From Nitrososphaeria archaeon (GTDB taxonomy: Archaea > Thermoproteota > Nitrososphaeria > Nitrososphaerales > JACAEJ01): 64,000 bases of DNA. Positions within the stretch are counted from its first letter, which is position 1; each line of letters begins with the position of its first letter. Below, in pieces: positions 44,237 through 52,840 of this stretch. The position numbers and the translations under genes are program-made. Where the stretch lies: assembly GCA_029775925.1 (NCBI GenBank), contig JARVKB010000018.1, positions 1-64,000 of the forward strand, read 5' to 3'. The notes beneath the pieces are model-generated. The model was not told the origin of the DNA. It did no database searches and saw only the letters and a list, made by a program, of their open reading frames with translations.

Positions 44237-45370
44237 TTACTGAGAAAAATTCTTAACGGTGTTTGATACTCTTTTAAGACATTCTAAAGCTGATTCATAT
44301 TTCGGAAAGCCTTTCATTCCACATTCAGGACCAGCGTATGGGACTCTCTCAATACCATAATTACCTACTATCTTTTTCAACCTTTTTATCATAATTTCAA
44401 TCGGCTCAAGAAAACCGTTCGGATTGATTATACCCTGATTTATTTCAGTCCAAGCTTTATCGACTCTTTGCATTAAAGCTACTTCATCTATCGCTCTGGA
44501 TTCTGCCAAGATTTTATCCCGTATAAGCTTATCAAAATTCGTTATACATATGCTGGCTTTTAGAAACTTATCTTTTTTCTCGAGAAATTGTTTCGTATTT
44601 TTCGACTCATATATAGAATCTTCAGCATGCGACTCAATTATATTTAGTGAATTTACCTCCCAGAACAAATCATCTGCTGTATTGTGAAGGTGGATACACG
44701 AATATGCCCCCATCGAGACTACTTTGTGAGAAATGTCCTCCCATGACTTAAGTAATTCTTCCCTCCCTTCAGAGCCATAGTCTATCAAAGGATCACTTAA
44801 AAAACCAAAAGCTGGTTCATCGATAGCAACCAATTCTACTTCTGAGTATTTATTTTTATGAATGTTGTTTGATACGAATTCTAAAAGAACTTTACTTAAC
44901 TCTTTGAATATGCCGCTTTTTCTATTTAAGAAAATAGATGATAAAGTGTATGGGCCAGTTATGCATATTTTAATTTTAAAGGGATTGCCTATTTTTTCAT
45001 AAATTCTTCGTGAATATCTTTTAATGGCTTGAACTTCAGGTATTTTCGCCATATTGGGTTTTACTGATAAGTTTCTAATGATTGAGTAATTATTCCCAAT
45101 TTTCTTTATCCCTTCTATTTGATCTAAAAACATAGCATTCATATCCCTAAATTGTGGATAGTTTGGAATGTTTATCCCAGCCTCAAGTTTGTCTAAAAAG
45201 CTTTTAATGACTTTCTCCTCAAAATATTTTATAGGTTCGTATGAAGGATGGTTTATGCCGTAGAGAAGAGATAAGATAGAACTCAAGTTTATGGCTCCTT
45301 TTGAAAATTTATCAAATTCTCCAACAAAAGGAACGCTTCCAACATCGTAAGATTTTATTATATCAGACAA
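44237..45370 (-). CDS. MetE-like methionine synthase (archaeal core type)
   Basis: 377 residues. YDVGSVPFVGEF at the N-terminus, LVAIDEPAFGF, SCIHLHNTADD and the C-terminal YAGPECGMKGFPK supply His and Cys zinc ligands of the UROD/MetE fold. The length corresponds to the catalytic C-terminal half of bacterial MetE, as in archaeal core-MetE, which may use methylcobamide instead of folate. Closest role: homocysteine methylation. It is in the same window as ahcY and metG. Confidence 0.8.
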   Translation of the reverse strand: MSDIIKSYDVGSVPFVGEFDKFSKGAINLSSILSLLYGINHPSYEPIKYFEEKVIKSFLDKLEAGINIPNYPQFRDMNAMFLDQIEGIKKIGNNYSIIRNLSVKPNMAKIPEVQAIKRYSRRIYEKIGNPFKIKICITGPYTLSSIFLNRKSGIFKELSKVLLEFVSNNIHKNKYSEVELVAIDEPAFGFLSDPLIDYGSEGREELLKSWEDISHKVVSMGAYSCIHLHNTADDLFWEVNSLNIIESHAEDSIYESKNTKQFLEKKDKFLKASICITNFDKLIRDKILAESRAIDEVALMQRVDKAWTEINQGIINPNGFLEPIEIMIKRLKKIVGNYGIERVPYAGPECGMKGFPKYESALECLKRVSNTVKNFSQ

Positions 45371-45568
45371 AATTATCTACCCTTTAAGTTTGAAATAAGT
45401 GTTACCATGTCAAAAGGTTATCGTCATTTAACAAATACATATAAACCTTTAGTCAGCTCAAATTACTCTAAATACTGTAAATTTTTATCTCTTAATGGTC
45501 ATGGTAATGGACTAGTTATAAAATGCGGGGGGTGGGATTTGAACCCACGAACCCCTAAGGGACAGGGT

Positions 45569-45581
45569 TTTAGGTTACCAT
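45569..45581 (-). other. Canonical-position (37/38) tRNA-Leu intron, 13 nt
   Basis: On the minus strand ATGGTAACCTAAA follows A37. TTAG of the anticodon can pair with CTAA in the intron, fitting a compact bulge-helix-bulge. The intron is very short for this position. Confidence 0.75.
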
Positions 45582-45595
45582 TCTAAGCCCTGCGC

Positions 45596-45618
45596 GTCCA
45601 AGAAAATCGTTAATTTCT
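45596..45618 (-). other. Non-canonical D-arm tRNA-Leu intron, 23 nt
   Basis: It interrupts the 3' strand of the D-stem (between G and GC of GGC). AAGA/TCTT and AAAT/ATTT around a short loop can form a hairpin. Precise excision restores GGTCAAAGGCGCAGGG as in archaeal Leu tRNAs. Confidence 0.75.
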
Positions 45619-45665
45619 CTTTGACCAGACTTGGCAACCCCCGCTCATATACCTTATCGATAAAG

Positions 45666-45675
45666 CCATATTTAT
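45666..45675 (-). promoter_or_regulatory. TATA-like element of tRNA-Leu
   Basis: Minus-strand ATAAATATGG centred about 27 bp upstream of the tRNA 5' end, the normal archaeal TATA-to-start distance. Confidence 0.4.
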
Positions 45676-45824
45676 TGTTAATTTGATTTGTGTACTAACG
45701 TGATTTATATGAGAAAACTTCATAATTTAAGTTATTTAATATTTTTAGATGAATTTCTTAAAATCCATTAATGATTATGAGAAAAGTAGTAGCCCGGGCC
45801 AGATTCGAACTGGCGTCTCCAGGT

Positions 45825-45839
45825 AACCCCTTTTGGGAT
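45825..45839 (-). other. Canonical-position (37/38) tRNA-Gln intron, 15 nt
   Basis: Minus-strand ATCCCAAAAGGGGTT after G37, with a CCC/GGG mini-hairpin. Excision gives the seven-base loop CTCTGGA. Confidence 0.75.
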
Positions 45840-45855
45840 CCAGAGCCTGGCATCC

Positions 45856-45869
45856 TTGGCCCTCGGGGT
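45856..45869 (-). other. Non-canonical D-loop tRNA-Gln intron, 14 nt
   Basis: Minus-strand ACCCCGAGGGCCAA between GGTCAA and GGATG, with a CCC/GGG hairpin. Excision gives a normal D-arm. Confidence 0.7.
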
Positions 45870-45915
45870 TTGACCGCTAGACGACCGGGCTATATGGAGT
45901 CGTTTATAAAAGAAA

Positions 45916-45924
45916 AGATAAAAC
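45916..45924 (-). promoter_or_regulatory. TATA-like element of tRNA-Gln
   Basis: Minus-strand TTTTATC core centred about 29 bp upstream of the tRNA 5' end. A second AT-rich box (TTTATAAA, 45903-45910) is too close to be the main one. Confidence 0.35.
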
Positions 45925-46029
45925 CTTTTCCAGCCTAAAGGATATGGAGACAGCAAGGATAGGACGACGAGTATTCTCATTATTCAATTAATTCTAAGTT
46001 ACGCGAGCAAGATAAATGGAGTAAAAAAG

Positions 46030-47424
46030 TTAAAGAGAAATTTTTTCTAATTTCTTTTTCTTTGTTTCAATTCCTAAGATAATTACCATAAATCCAGCCA
46101 ATATGTGGATAAATGCAAATACTATAAATGTTGAATATAGTCCGAACGTATTAAGTAAGAATGGTGTTAAAGTTGGAGCAAACACTCCCATTATCCTGCC
46201 GACAGACGCAGCTATGCCAGTTCCAGTTCCTCTAAATCTAGTCGGGTAAAGTTCAGGTGTATATGCGTAGAGACCAGCCCATGCACCTAAATTGAAGAAT
46301 GAGATTAATGAACTCCAAATCAATATTTGCTCAATTTGCATGGATAAGCCTAATAGATAGGAACTAATACCTGCCGAAATTAAGTAAATCGCCAACACCT
46401 TCTTTCTACCAATTTTATCAAGTAAGAAAGTAGCACTGTAATAACCTGGAATTTGGAATAGAGTAACAATTAGTACAAATTCCAATGATTTAACTATCTT
46501 TAAGTTAAATGGTGGTTCTGAATAAATTGTTGGTAACCAAATAAATATGCCATGGTAGGTATAAACTAAAGCACCCCAAAGCACCCAAAGTAATATTGTT
46601 CTCCTAATGTAATAAGTTGAAAATAAGATAGAAAGAATATCCCTCCATCCAAACTTCTCTTCCTTAAATTCAAGCATTTTCTTGGGGATGTCAAAATCAA
46701 GCTTTTTTAGAATATCTAAAACCTCATTACTTCTTCCTTTACTTTGCAAATATCTAATCGATTCTGGCAAGAATTTGATAACAATTGGAACTAAAATTAT
46801 CACTAAAAATGCAACGTAGAATCCTAGTCTCCAACCGTGAGTTGGTACAACCAGATAACCATAAAATAATCCAATTAATACACCGTAAACCCACGACGAT
46901 TCAACCAAACCTAAGAAAGTCCCCCTATATCTTATTGGCGAGTACTCAGCGATGTATACTGCTGGTAATGGCAAAGTTCCTCCTGCACCAAATCCCGATA
47001 AGAATCTAAGAGCAGCCATGCTCCAGACATCCCACGCAATCGATGATAATCCCATGAATATTGATGAGATAAATATTAAAAGCGCTAATGCCTTACATCT
47101 TCCAATAATATCGCAAATTCTTCCAGACAGTAATGCACCAAAGACCATTCCAACATAGAATGAGCTTGCAAGCATACCAGCAGTAACTGGAGCCAAATTC
47201 CATTCAATACTGATCGATTTTAATGCCACCGAGTGCAAAACTAATTCTTAAGACTTTAGACCATAAATTAGCGAGGTTATGGCAAGTATCTTGTAATGAA
47301 AACCCCTTAAGTTCGCCTTGTCTAAAGGCTCTCCTATTGAGTTTGTGCTTATTTTATGTGACGTGAACCAATGAAGGCTGGATGGGAATACTTTCTCTAA
47401 GAATTTTATCAAACCCTTTTTCAT
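46030..47424 (-). pseudogene. MFS transporter gene interrupted by an in-frame stop in TM1
   Basis: The frame starts at the ATG at 47424 (MKKGLIKFLEK...LDKANLRGFHYKILAITSLIYG, the beginning of a sugar-porter-like MFS protein), hits a TAA, then continues in the same frame as ELVLHSVALKSISIEWNLAP and runs through 12 helices to 46030. Motif A is GRICDIIGR after TM2 and DKIGRKKVLAI in the second half. The TAA lies inside a 38-bp segment (47223-47260) identical to part of the NAD kinase gene. A TTG at 47238 could restart translation but would lose most of TM1. Confidence 0.8.
47223..47260 (+). repeat. 38-bp copy of NAD-kinase sequence inside the MFS gene
   Basis: Identical over 38 bp to 48326-48363, same orientation, 1.1 kb apart; flanks differ on both sides. 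In NAD kinase it encodes MPPSAKLILKTLE of the winged helix. In the MFS gene it is read on the opposite strand and supplies the stop codon. Confidence 0.9.
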
Positions 47425-47524
47425 GCCTTCTCTTTAATTTGCAAAAATAGGAAAAGGATAAAAACATGTTGAAAGTGGCAAAAATAGAATAAAAAATATG
47501 CTTTAAGGGAGTCGTTGCCAGTAC

Positions 47525-48520
47525 ATGGCGTTAATATTTTACAAGAAGGTTTTAGAGACCATCATAAATAGTGTTAAGAAAGTTCTTGATGATTTTAAGA
47601 TGGATTACAAAATAGTTCAAGAAATATCTGACCAAGATCTGGAGTCTTCTGATCTTTTAATAGTAATAGGCGAGGATAGAGACGTTTTACAAGCCTTCCA
47701 TAAAATTGGAAAAGCAAAGGTGCTTGTACTCGGCGTTAATGATTCTAATGAAAGTAGTTTTCTTACTGAAATTAGCATTAAAGATTTTCGGAAAGCTCTT
47801 AAAAAGTTTAAAGATGGAGAATATAAGATAGAAGAAGTTACAAGACTTAACGTAATGGTCGATGATAAAGAATTACCCCCTGCTTTAAATGAGGTCGCAA
47901 TATTCTCATCCAAGAGCGCTACACTCATTGAATATTTGTTGACTATTGATAAAGAAGTTATCTGGAGAGATTATAGCGATGGTGTGATTATATCCACACC
48001 GACAGGATCTACTGCCTATTCTATGTCTGCTGGTGGCCCGATGGTGCTTCATGACGTTGAGGCATTTTCAATAGTTTCTGTGAATTCTTTAGATATAACA
48101 AGAAAGCCTTTGATCGTATCTAATAAATCTCATATAAAGATCAGCGAAATAAGCAGTGTTCATGGATGTGAAGTTATAGTTGATGGCATATATAGAGTCA
48201 GGGTTAGAAAAGAAGTTAAGATTTCTAAGTTCCCTGAGCCTGCAAGGTTTGTAAGACCGTTTAATAATTCAAAAGTTATGGAAAAAATGGTTAAGAAGGT
48301 CAAGCTTGCAGAAGAATTATTAAAGATGCCACCGAGTGCAAAACTAATTCTTAAGACTTTAGAATACGAAGGGCCGTTGACCCAAAAAGATTTGGTGAAA
48401 AAGACCATGCTTCCCGATAGGACTGCAAGACTGGCTTTATCATTGCTAATACAAAAGGGGTTGGTTAGAAGGAGATCTATGCTTAGAGATGCCAGACAAA
48501 AAGTATACTACATATCTTGA
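47525..48520 (+). CDS. nadK: NAD kinase fused to C-terminal winged-helix domain
   Basis: 331 residues. The NAD kinase core has LNEVAI (NE, 122-123), DGVIISTPTGSTAYSMSAGGP (about 152-172) and RKPLIV. The usual GGDG nucleotide motif reads GEDR at 49-52: Asp is kept but two glycines are lost, so activity is uncertain. Residues about 266-331 form a winged helix (SAKLILKTLEYEG, LTQKDLVKKTMLPDRTARLALSLLIQKGLVRR), typical of DNA-binding regulators. It phosphorylates NAD to NADP and may also bind DNA. The frame starts at ATG 47525. Confidence 0.85.
   Translation: MALIFYKKVLETIINSVKKVLDDFKMDYKIVQEISDQDLESSDLLIVIGEDRDVLQAFHKIGKAKVLVLGVNDSNESSFLTEISIKDFRKALKKFKDGEYKIEEVTRLNVMVDDKELPPALNEVAIFSSKSATLIEYLLTIDKEVIWRDYSDGVIISTPTGSTAYSMSAGGPMVLHDVEAFSIVSVNSLDITRKPLIVSNKSHIKISEISSVHGCEVIVDGIYRVRVRKEVKISKFPEPARFVRPFNNSKVMEKMVKKVKLAEELLKMPPSAKLILKTLEYEGPLTQKDLVKKTMLPDRTARLALSLLIQKGLVRRRSMLRDARQKVYYIS
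48326..48363 (+). repeat. 38-bp segment duplicated in the MFS gene
   Basis: Second copy of the repeat at 47223-47260. Here it fits its surroundings (it is the first helix of the winged-helix domain), so this is probably the source copy. Confidence 0.85.
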
Positions 48521-48595
48521 TTAAATAAAAACAGGATAATAGAAATATATATTCGAAATTTTAAATCAAGTATACATACTATCCAGAAGATTAAG

Positions 48596-48603
48596 TTTAA
48601 ATA
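48596..48603 (+). promoter_or_regulatory. TATA box of alba
   Basis: TTTAAATA within AAGTTTAAATACG, centred about 38 bp before the ATG at 48638. The predicted start would give a leader of about 12 nt that includes GGAG. Confidence 0.4.
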
Positions 48604-48637
48604 CGATTACTTCCCTTTCCTTTTGGAGCGAACAAAA

Positions 48638-49030
48638 ATGCCTAAGAAGAATTCTAACTCTGGTGCGCAAAATGATCCAAATGAAATAAAGCCCGAAGCT
48701 CCGGCTCAAGCAACGCCTCCTACCGAAAAGACACCACAAGAAGCAAAAATTGAGAGAAAATTTCCTCCAAATCACATATATGTTGGAAAGAAACCCATCA
48801 TGAGTTATGCTATGTCCGCTCTGATTCAACTTACTCAGAGCGACAAAATAGTCATTAAAGCTCGTGGAATGGCTATCTCAAGAGCAGTGGATGTGGCAGA
48901 GATAGTGACAAAAAGGTTAGGAAATAACGCATTCGTAGTCAAAGACATAAAGATAGATACGGAGCTAGTGGGCTCAGGAGAAGAATCAAGAAACGTTTCT
49001 ACAATAGAAATTATCGTGGGCAAAAAATAG
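48638..49030 (+). CDS. alba: Alba chromatin protein
   Basis: 130 residues from the ATG at 48638. The in-frame TTG at 48623 overlaps the GGAG ribosome site and is less likely. The C-terminal ~90 residues are Alba: IYVGKKPIMSYAMSALIQLTQSDKIVIKARGMAISRAVDVAEIVTKR. It binds DNA and RNA as dimers. The N-terminal ~40 residues are an unusual disordered Pro/Ala/Gln-rich tail (EAPAQATPPTEKTPQEA). Confidence 0.92.
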   Translation: MPKKNSNSGAQNDPNEIKPEAPAQATPPTEKTPQEAKIERKFPPNHIYVGKKPIMSYAMSALIQLTQSDKIVIKARGMAISRAVDVAEIVTKRLGNNAFVVKDIKIDTELVGSGEESRNVSTIEIIVGKK

Positions 49031-49167
49031 GACTGTTTAAAAACAAACATAATATATAATCCATTAGGTATTGGGTTACTTAGAAGATACCATTTAACTT
49101 TAAGGATAGGTAAAAATCTATAAGCCTCTTAGAATACTCATAATACGAATAGGTAAAGTGGAGTCTC

Positions 49168-50322
49168 ATGCAAGTTCCTTCAAAAGGTAAGGATTGCAAA
49201 ATATGTGGAAAAACTTCCCAATATTTATCTAGAGCCATTGATGTTTGTCGATCCTGTATTCGTAACTGCCCTGTCGATGCAGTAAGAATCTCTTTAGAGA
49301 ATCATAGGAAGGTTAGAAGAATCTTTAACCTTCCTGAAGTAATTCCTAAAACAACATCCGGCATACCTTGTAATGTATGCTCTAATGAATGTAAGATAGG
49401 AGTGAATGAATCTGGTTATTGTGGTTTAAGAAAAAACGAGAAAGGAAGGCTAATAAGCCTTGTTAATCCAAACAATGGATTATACCATGCATATCTTGAC
49501 CCTCATGTTACCAACTGTTGCGCTGCATGGTTCTGCCCAGCTGGGACAGGATCGGGGTACCCAAAATTTTCACTATGTAAAGGTCCTGAAATAGGCTACT
49601 ATAATCTTGCCATATTCTTTTATGGTTGTAATTTTGATTGTTTGTTCTGTCAGAATTGGTCTCATAAAGATATTGATTCTGCACCATCCAATACTATTGA
49701 TGACTTAGTTGAGCGTACATTACGTAATCCTAAAATCACTTGCTGGTGCTTTTTTGGGGGATCGCCAGAGCCCCAGCTTCCTTTCGCTCTTAAAGCTTCT
49801 GAAAGAGTTCTTGAACAAATACCAAAGGATAGAGTTCTTCGCATCTGCTTTGAATGGAATGGTTGTGGTCATCAAAATCTGGTTAGAAAAGCTGCCGAAA
49901 TCGCTCTTAGAAGTGGAGGGAACATAAAGTTTGATCTAAAATGTTTTGACGAGAATATGAGCTTAGCACTAAGTGGTGTATCCAATAGACAAGCTTTTAA
50001 TAACTTTGAGATGATCGCTCATGATTTCCATTCTTTAAGAAAAGATCCTCCACTCCTTACAGCTACAACTCTCATGATTCCAGGATATATTGATGAATAT
50101 GAGGTCGAAGGAATAGCGAAATTTATAGCCAATCTGGATCGGAAAATCCCTTACAGTTTATTAGCTTTTCATCCAGATTTTTTGATGAAAGATTTACCTA
50201 TAACACCAATAGATCAAGCTTTAAGATGCTATAATGTAGCTAAAAAGTATTTAGAAAAAGTAAATGTTGGGAATTTACACTTACTTGGTTGTCGAAACAT
50301 AGAAGATTTCACAAAAAAATAG
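49168..50322 (+). CDS. Radical SAM protein with N-terminal Cys-rich segment
   Basis: 384 residues. The [4Fe-4S] motif is CNFDCLFC (154-161). The N-terminal segment has CKIC, CRSCIRNC (10-34) and CNVCSNECKIG, CGLRKNEKG, suggesting an extra iron-sulfur or zinc site. The layout resembles archaeal PflA-related and AmmeMemoRadiSam-type enzymes. The middle has SPEPQLPFALKASERVLE. The substrate is unknown. It follows alba by 138 bp and precedes an Hsp20 on the other strand. Confidence 0.85.
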   Translation: MQVPSKGKDCKICGKTSQYLSRAIDVCRSCIRNCPVDAVRISLENHRKVRRIFNLPEVIPKTTSGIPCNVCSNECKIGVNESGYCGLRKNEKGRLISLVNPNNGLYHAYLDPHVTNCCAAWFCPAGTGSGYPKFSLCKGPEIGYYNLAIFFYGCNFDCLFCQNWSHKDIDSAPSNTIDDLVERTLRNPKITCWCFFGGSPEPQLPFALKASERVLEQIPKDRVLRICFEWNGCGHQNLVRKAAEIALRSGGNIKFDLKCFDENMSLALSGVSNRQAFNNFEMIAHDFHSLRKDPPLLTATTLMIPGYIDEYEVEGIAKFIANLDRKIPYSLLAFHPDFLMKDLPITPIDQALRCYNVAKKYLEKVNVGNLHLLGCRNIEDFTKK

Positions 50323-50336
50323 AATGATTTTGATTT

Positions 50337-50642
50337 TTATTCTATTGAAACTTTTCTAGCACGCAATTTTTCTTTAAAAGGTACTTTGATCTTTAATAAT
50401 CCGTTTTCAAATTTGGCCTTTGCTTCATCGATCTTTACGTCGTGAGCCAGAGTATAACACCCTGAATAAGCCAACTCTTCCTTATTGGCATCAACACAAA
50501 ATCCCCTACTCCAGAAATAGAGATTGATCTCTTCTTTCTTAACTCCAGGAAGCTCCACTTCAATTTCATAGCCTTCGTCTTTTTCATCATGGCACATACT
50601 TACATTAGGAAGGATGGTAATTTTTGCTTTTTTCTCTGACAT
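50337..50642 (-). CDS. Small heat-shock protein-like (Hsp20/alpha-crystallin fold)
   Basis: 101 residues. The sequence YEIEVELPGVKKEEINLYFWSRGFCVDA and the terminal AKFENGLLKIKVPF match the alpha-crystallin domain. The N-terminal arm is short and the IXI tail is absent or weak. It is probably an archaeal Hsp20-like chaperone or an Hsp20-fold adaptor. Confidence 0.82.
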   Translation of the reverse strand: MSEKKAKITILPNVSMCHDEKDEGYEIEVELPGVKKEEINLYFWSRGFCVDANKEELAYSGCYTLAHDVKIDEAKAKFENGLLKIKVPFKEKLRARKVSIE

Positions 50643-50702
50643 AAATATTATTACAATTTAATTATTTATAACTTTTTTTATAGATTTTTAATAAGGAACA
50701 AG

Positions 50703-51953
50703 ATGAAAAATTTGACAAAATTATCAGATAGAGTAGAATATTTGAAAGCAGATCTGATAAAGCTTGCATCTCTTTTAATAAAAACAGGAAGTGAAAACCC
50801 TCCAGGAGATACATCAAAGGTAGCAATCGTAATCGAAGATTATCTCAAATCCATAGGACTGGGCTCAAGGCTTATAGAACCTATGAAGGGGCATGTGAAT
50901 GTAATGACGAGCATTGGTAGTGGTGATTATGGACTTATACTTTGTGGGCACGTAGATACAGTACCAATTGGTGATTTAAGTAAGTGGAGCTTTGATCCTT
51001 TTTCCGGAGAAATAATGGGAGGTTATATTTTAGGCAGAGGTGCTACAGATATGAAAGGAGGGGTAGCGAGCATTATTACAGCTATAAACGCTCTAATCGA
51101 ATATGAAAAAATATTGAATGAAAAAATCGTTGTAGCTTTATTTTGTGATGAAGAAACAGGAGGGCATTACGGAGCTCGTTGGATTATTCAAAATCAATTG
51201 ATAAAAGGAAAAGCCATGATAATTGGTGAACCATCAAATTATCACCGATCAGGCCACGTAATAATAGCTGGGGAAAGAGGAGTATTATGGTCAAGATTAA
51301 AGTTTGATGGTTTTTCCCATCATGGAAGTAGACCTATGCTAGGAGATAATGCTATAATGCATGCAGTAAAAGCTCTCTCAAAATTAAAAAGTCCTATAAT
51401 ATCAAAAGTAAGAACGCCTTATGAAGCTGTAAAGCTTGTAAGATGGGGTAAAAAAGTACTAACAAAAGAATATGAAGATAGAAAGAGTCTAAAGCCTCAG
51501 TACGCTCTGGACCATTATACACTGAACATCGGTGTGATAAAAGGAGGAGTGAAAGCTAATGTTGTGGCAGATTCATGTGAAGTAGAAATTGATTTAAGGA
51601 TACCTATTGGAGGAAGTAAAGAAGAAGCAGAAAAGATAATTCGAAGTCTAACAAAAGAAGGTAAAGTAGAATATTTTAACTATGCTCCACCTTCTTTTAC
51701 TCCTCTCGGGAGTAATATCATTAAGGTTTTAAGAAAAGTCAGTCGATCTGTATTTAAGGAAAATACACCAGTCATATGTATAGCGGCTACAACTGATGCT
51801 CATTATTTTAGGTCTGCTTTAAAAATTCCTGTAGTTTCTTATGGACCTGGTTATGAAGATCTTTGTCACGTATATGATGAGAGAGTTGATGTTAATGATT
51901 TACTAGGATGTGCAAAGGTTTACGCTGAGACAGCTATGTTAATATCGTCTTAA
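50703..51953 (+). CDS. M20 family metallo-hydrolase (ArgE/DapE/ACY1-like)
   Basis: 416 residues. Zinc ligands and catalytic residues: GHVDTVP, LGRGATDMKGG, CDEETGGHYG, and the terminal CHVYDERVDVNDL. The dimerisation domain holds HHGSRP. Substrates could be N-acyl amino acids or succinyl-diaminopimelate; eye inspection cannot separate ArgE, DapE and related enzymes. It is a single gene before the SPFH/NfeD pair. Confidence 0.88.
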   Translation: MKNLTKLSDRVEYLKADLIKLASLLIKTGSENPPGDTSKVAIVIEDYLKSIGLGSRLIEPMKGHVNVMTSIGSGDYGLILCGHVDTVPIGDLSKWSFDPFSGEIMGGYILGRGATDMKGGVASIITAINALIEYEKILNEKIVVALFCDEETGGHYGARWIIQNQLIKGKAMIIGEPSNYHRSGHVIIAGERGVLWSRLKFDGFSHHGSRPMLGDNAIMHAVKALSKLKSPIISKVRTPYEAVKLVRWGKKVLTKEYEDRKSLKPQYALDHYTLNIGVIKGGVKANVVADSCEVEIDLRIPIGGSKEEAEKIIRSLTKEGKVEYFNYAPPSFTPLGSNIIKVLRKVSRSVFKENTPVICIAATTDAHYFRSALKIPVVSYGPGYEDLCHVYDERVDVNDLLGCAKVYAETAMLISS

Positions 51954-52018
51954 CCCTACTCATTTGAACCAATGAAATATTTATTAGTTTAAAAGATAGT
52001 GTTAATATTTGAGTAATA

Positions 52019-52834
52019 TTGTTATTTTTAGATTTAATAAGAAAACAAATCCTACAAATAGATGAAGTAACTTTAATTGCTTTCTTTTTTATTGCTCTTT
52101 TAATTATCATAATTCTTGCATCTTCATTAAAAGTAGTAAGAGAATATGAGCGAATAGTTGTATTTAGAATGGGGCGATTGCTTGGTTCAAAAGGTCCAGG
52201 TTTAGTTATAGTTTTGCCTTTTATCGATAGAGTGAGAAAAATCGATTTAAGGATACTTACTTTAGATGTACCTAAGCAGAGCATTATTACTCGTGACAAT
52301 GTAACTGTTGATGTAGATGCAGCAGTCTACTTTAGAGTTGCAGATCCTATTGAGGCTACAATGAAAGTTCAAGATTACGTGGTTTCATCGACTTTACTAT
52401 CTCAAACTACTTTAAGAGACGTTCTTGGTCAAGTTGAGTTTGATGAACTACTCACAAAGCGTGATGAATTAAACAAAAGGTTACAAACAATCTTAGATGA
52501 GTTAACAACTCCCTGGGGGATTAAAGTAACAGCAGTAGCAATAAAAGATGTTGTCATACCAGAGAGCATGCAAAGAGCTATAGCTAAACAAGCAGAAGCT
52601 GAGCGTGAAAGAAGGGGAAGAATAATAATGGCAGATGGTGAATTGCAAGCAGCAAAGAAAATGGCAGAGGCTGCTGAATACTATATGAAGAGTACTGCAG
52701 CATTAAGGTTAAGGGAGCTTCAAACATGGACAGAAATAGCACGTGAGAAGAATCTAATTGTAGTTACTGAGAGTTCTTCTCAAACTTTAGGAGCTATGCT
52801 TGGTTTAATAAAAGAAAAGAAGACTGAAAGTTAA
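52019..52834 (+). CDS. SPFH/stomatin-like (slipin) membrane protein
   Basis: 271 residues from a TTG. One N-terminal transmembrane helix (about 17-38), then the SPFH domain: VREYERIVVFRMGRLLGSKGPGLVIVLPFID, DAAVYFRVADPIEA, LTTPWGIKVTAVAIKDVVIPESMQRAIAKQAEAERERRGRII. It forms membrane microdomain rings and is a partner of the NfeD protease encoded 6 bp downstream. The C-terminal helix (KMAEAAEYYMKS) is the usual oligomerisation region. Confidence 0.93.
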   Translation: MLFLDLIRKQILQIDEVTLIAFFFIALLIIIILASSLKVVREYERIVVFRMGRLLGSKGPGLVIVLPFIDRVRKIDLRILTLDVPKQSIITRDNVTVDVDAAVYFRVADPIEATMKVQDYVVSSTLLSQTTLRDVLGQVEFDELLTKRDELNKRLQTILDELTTPWGIKVTAVAIKDVVIPESMQRAIAKQAEAERERRGRIIMADGELQAAKKMAEAAEYYMKSTAALRLRELQTWTEIAREKNLIVVTESSSQTLGAMLGLIKEKKTES

Positions 52835-52840
52835 TAGTTT

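Larger units (their letters stand above)
45524..45644 (-). tRNA. tRNA-Leu (UAG), two introns
   Basis: Acceptor GCGGGGG / CCCCCGC with A73, T-arm GTGGG-TTCAAAT-CCCAC, and a long class II variable arm with a CCC/GGG hairpin. The anticodon stem CAGGG/CCCTG holds C-T-TAG-A, so Leu (UAG). Removing a 23-nt insert from the D-stem 3' strand and a 13-nt insert after position 37 leaves a normal 85-nt Leu tRNA. CCA is not encoded. Which bases bound each intron is uncertain by 1-2 nt. Confidence 0.9.
45790..45891 (-). tRNA. tRNA-Gln (CUG), two introns
   Basis: Acceptor AGCCCGG / CCGGGCT with A73, D-arm GTCT...GGAT, anticodon stem CCAGG/CCTGG around C-T-CTG-G-A, and T-arm GCCAG-TTCGAAT-CTGGC. Removing 14 nt from the D-loop and 15 nt after position 37 leaves a 73-nt tRNA. 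CCA is not encoded. The D-loop intron boundaries are ambiguous by 2 nt because AA occurs at both ends. Confidence 0.9.

Noticed and set aside
46030..47238. Intact MFS gene starting at the TTG at 47238
   Set aside because: The upstream sequence in the same frame encodes the expected N-terminus, and the TTG lies within a copied 38-bp segment; the gene is better read as interrupted.
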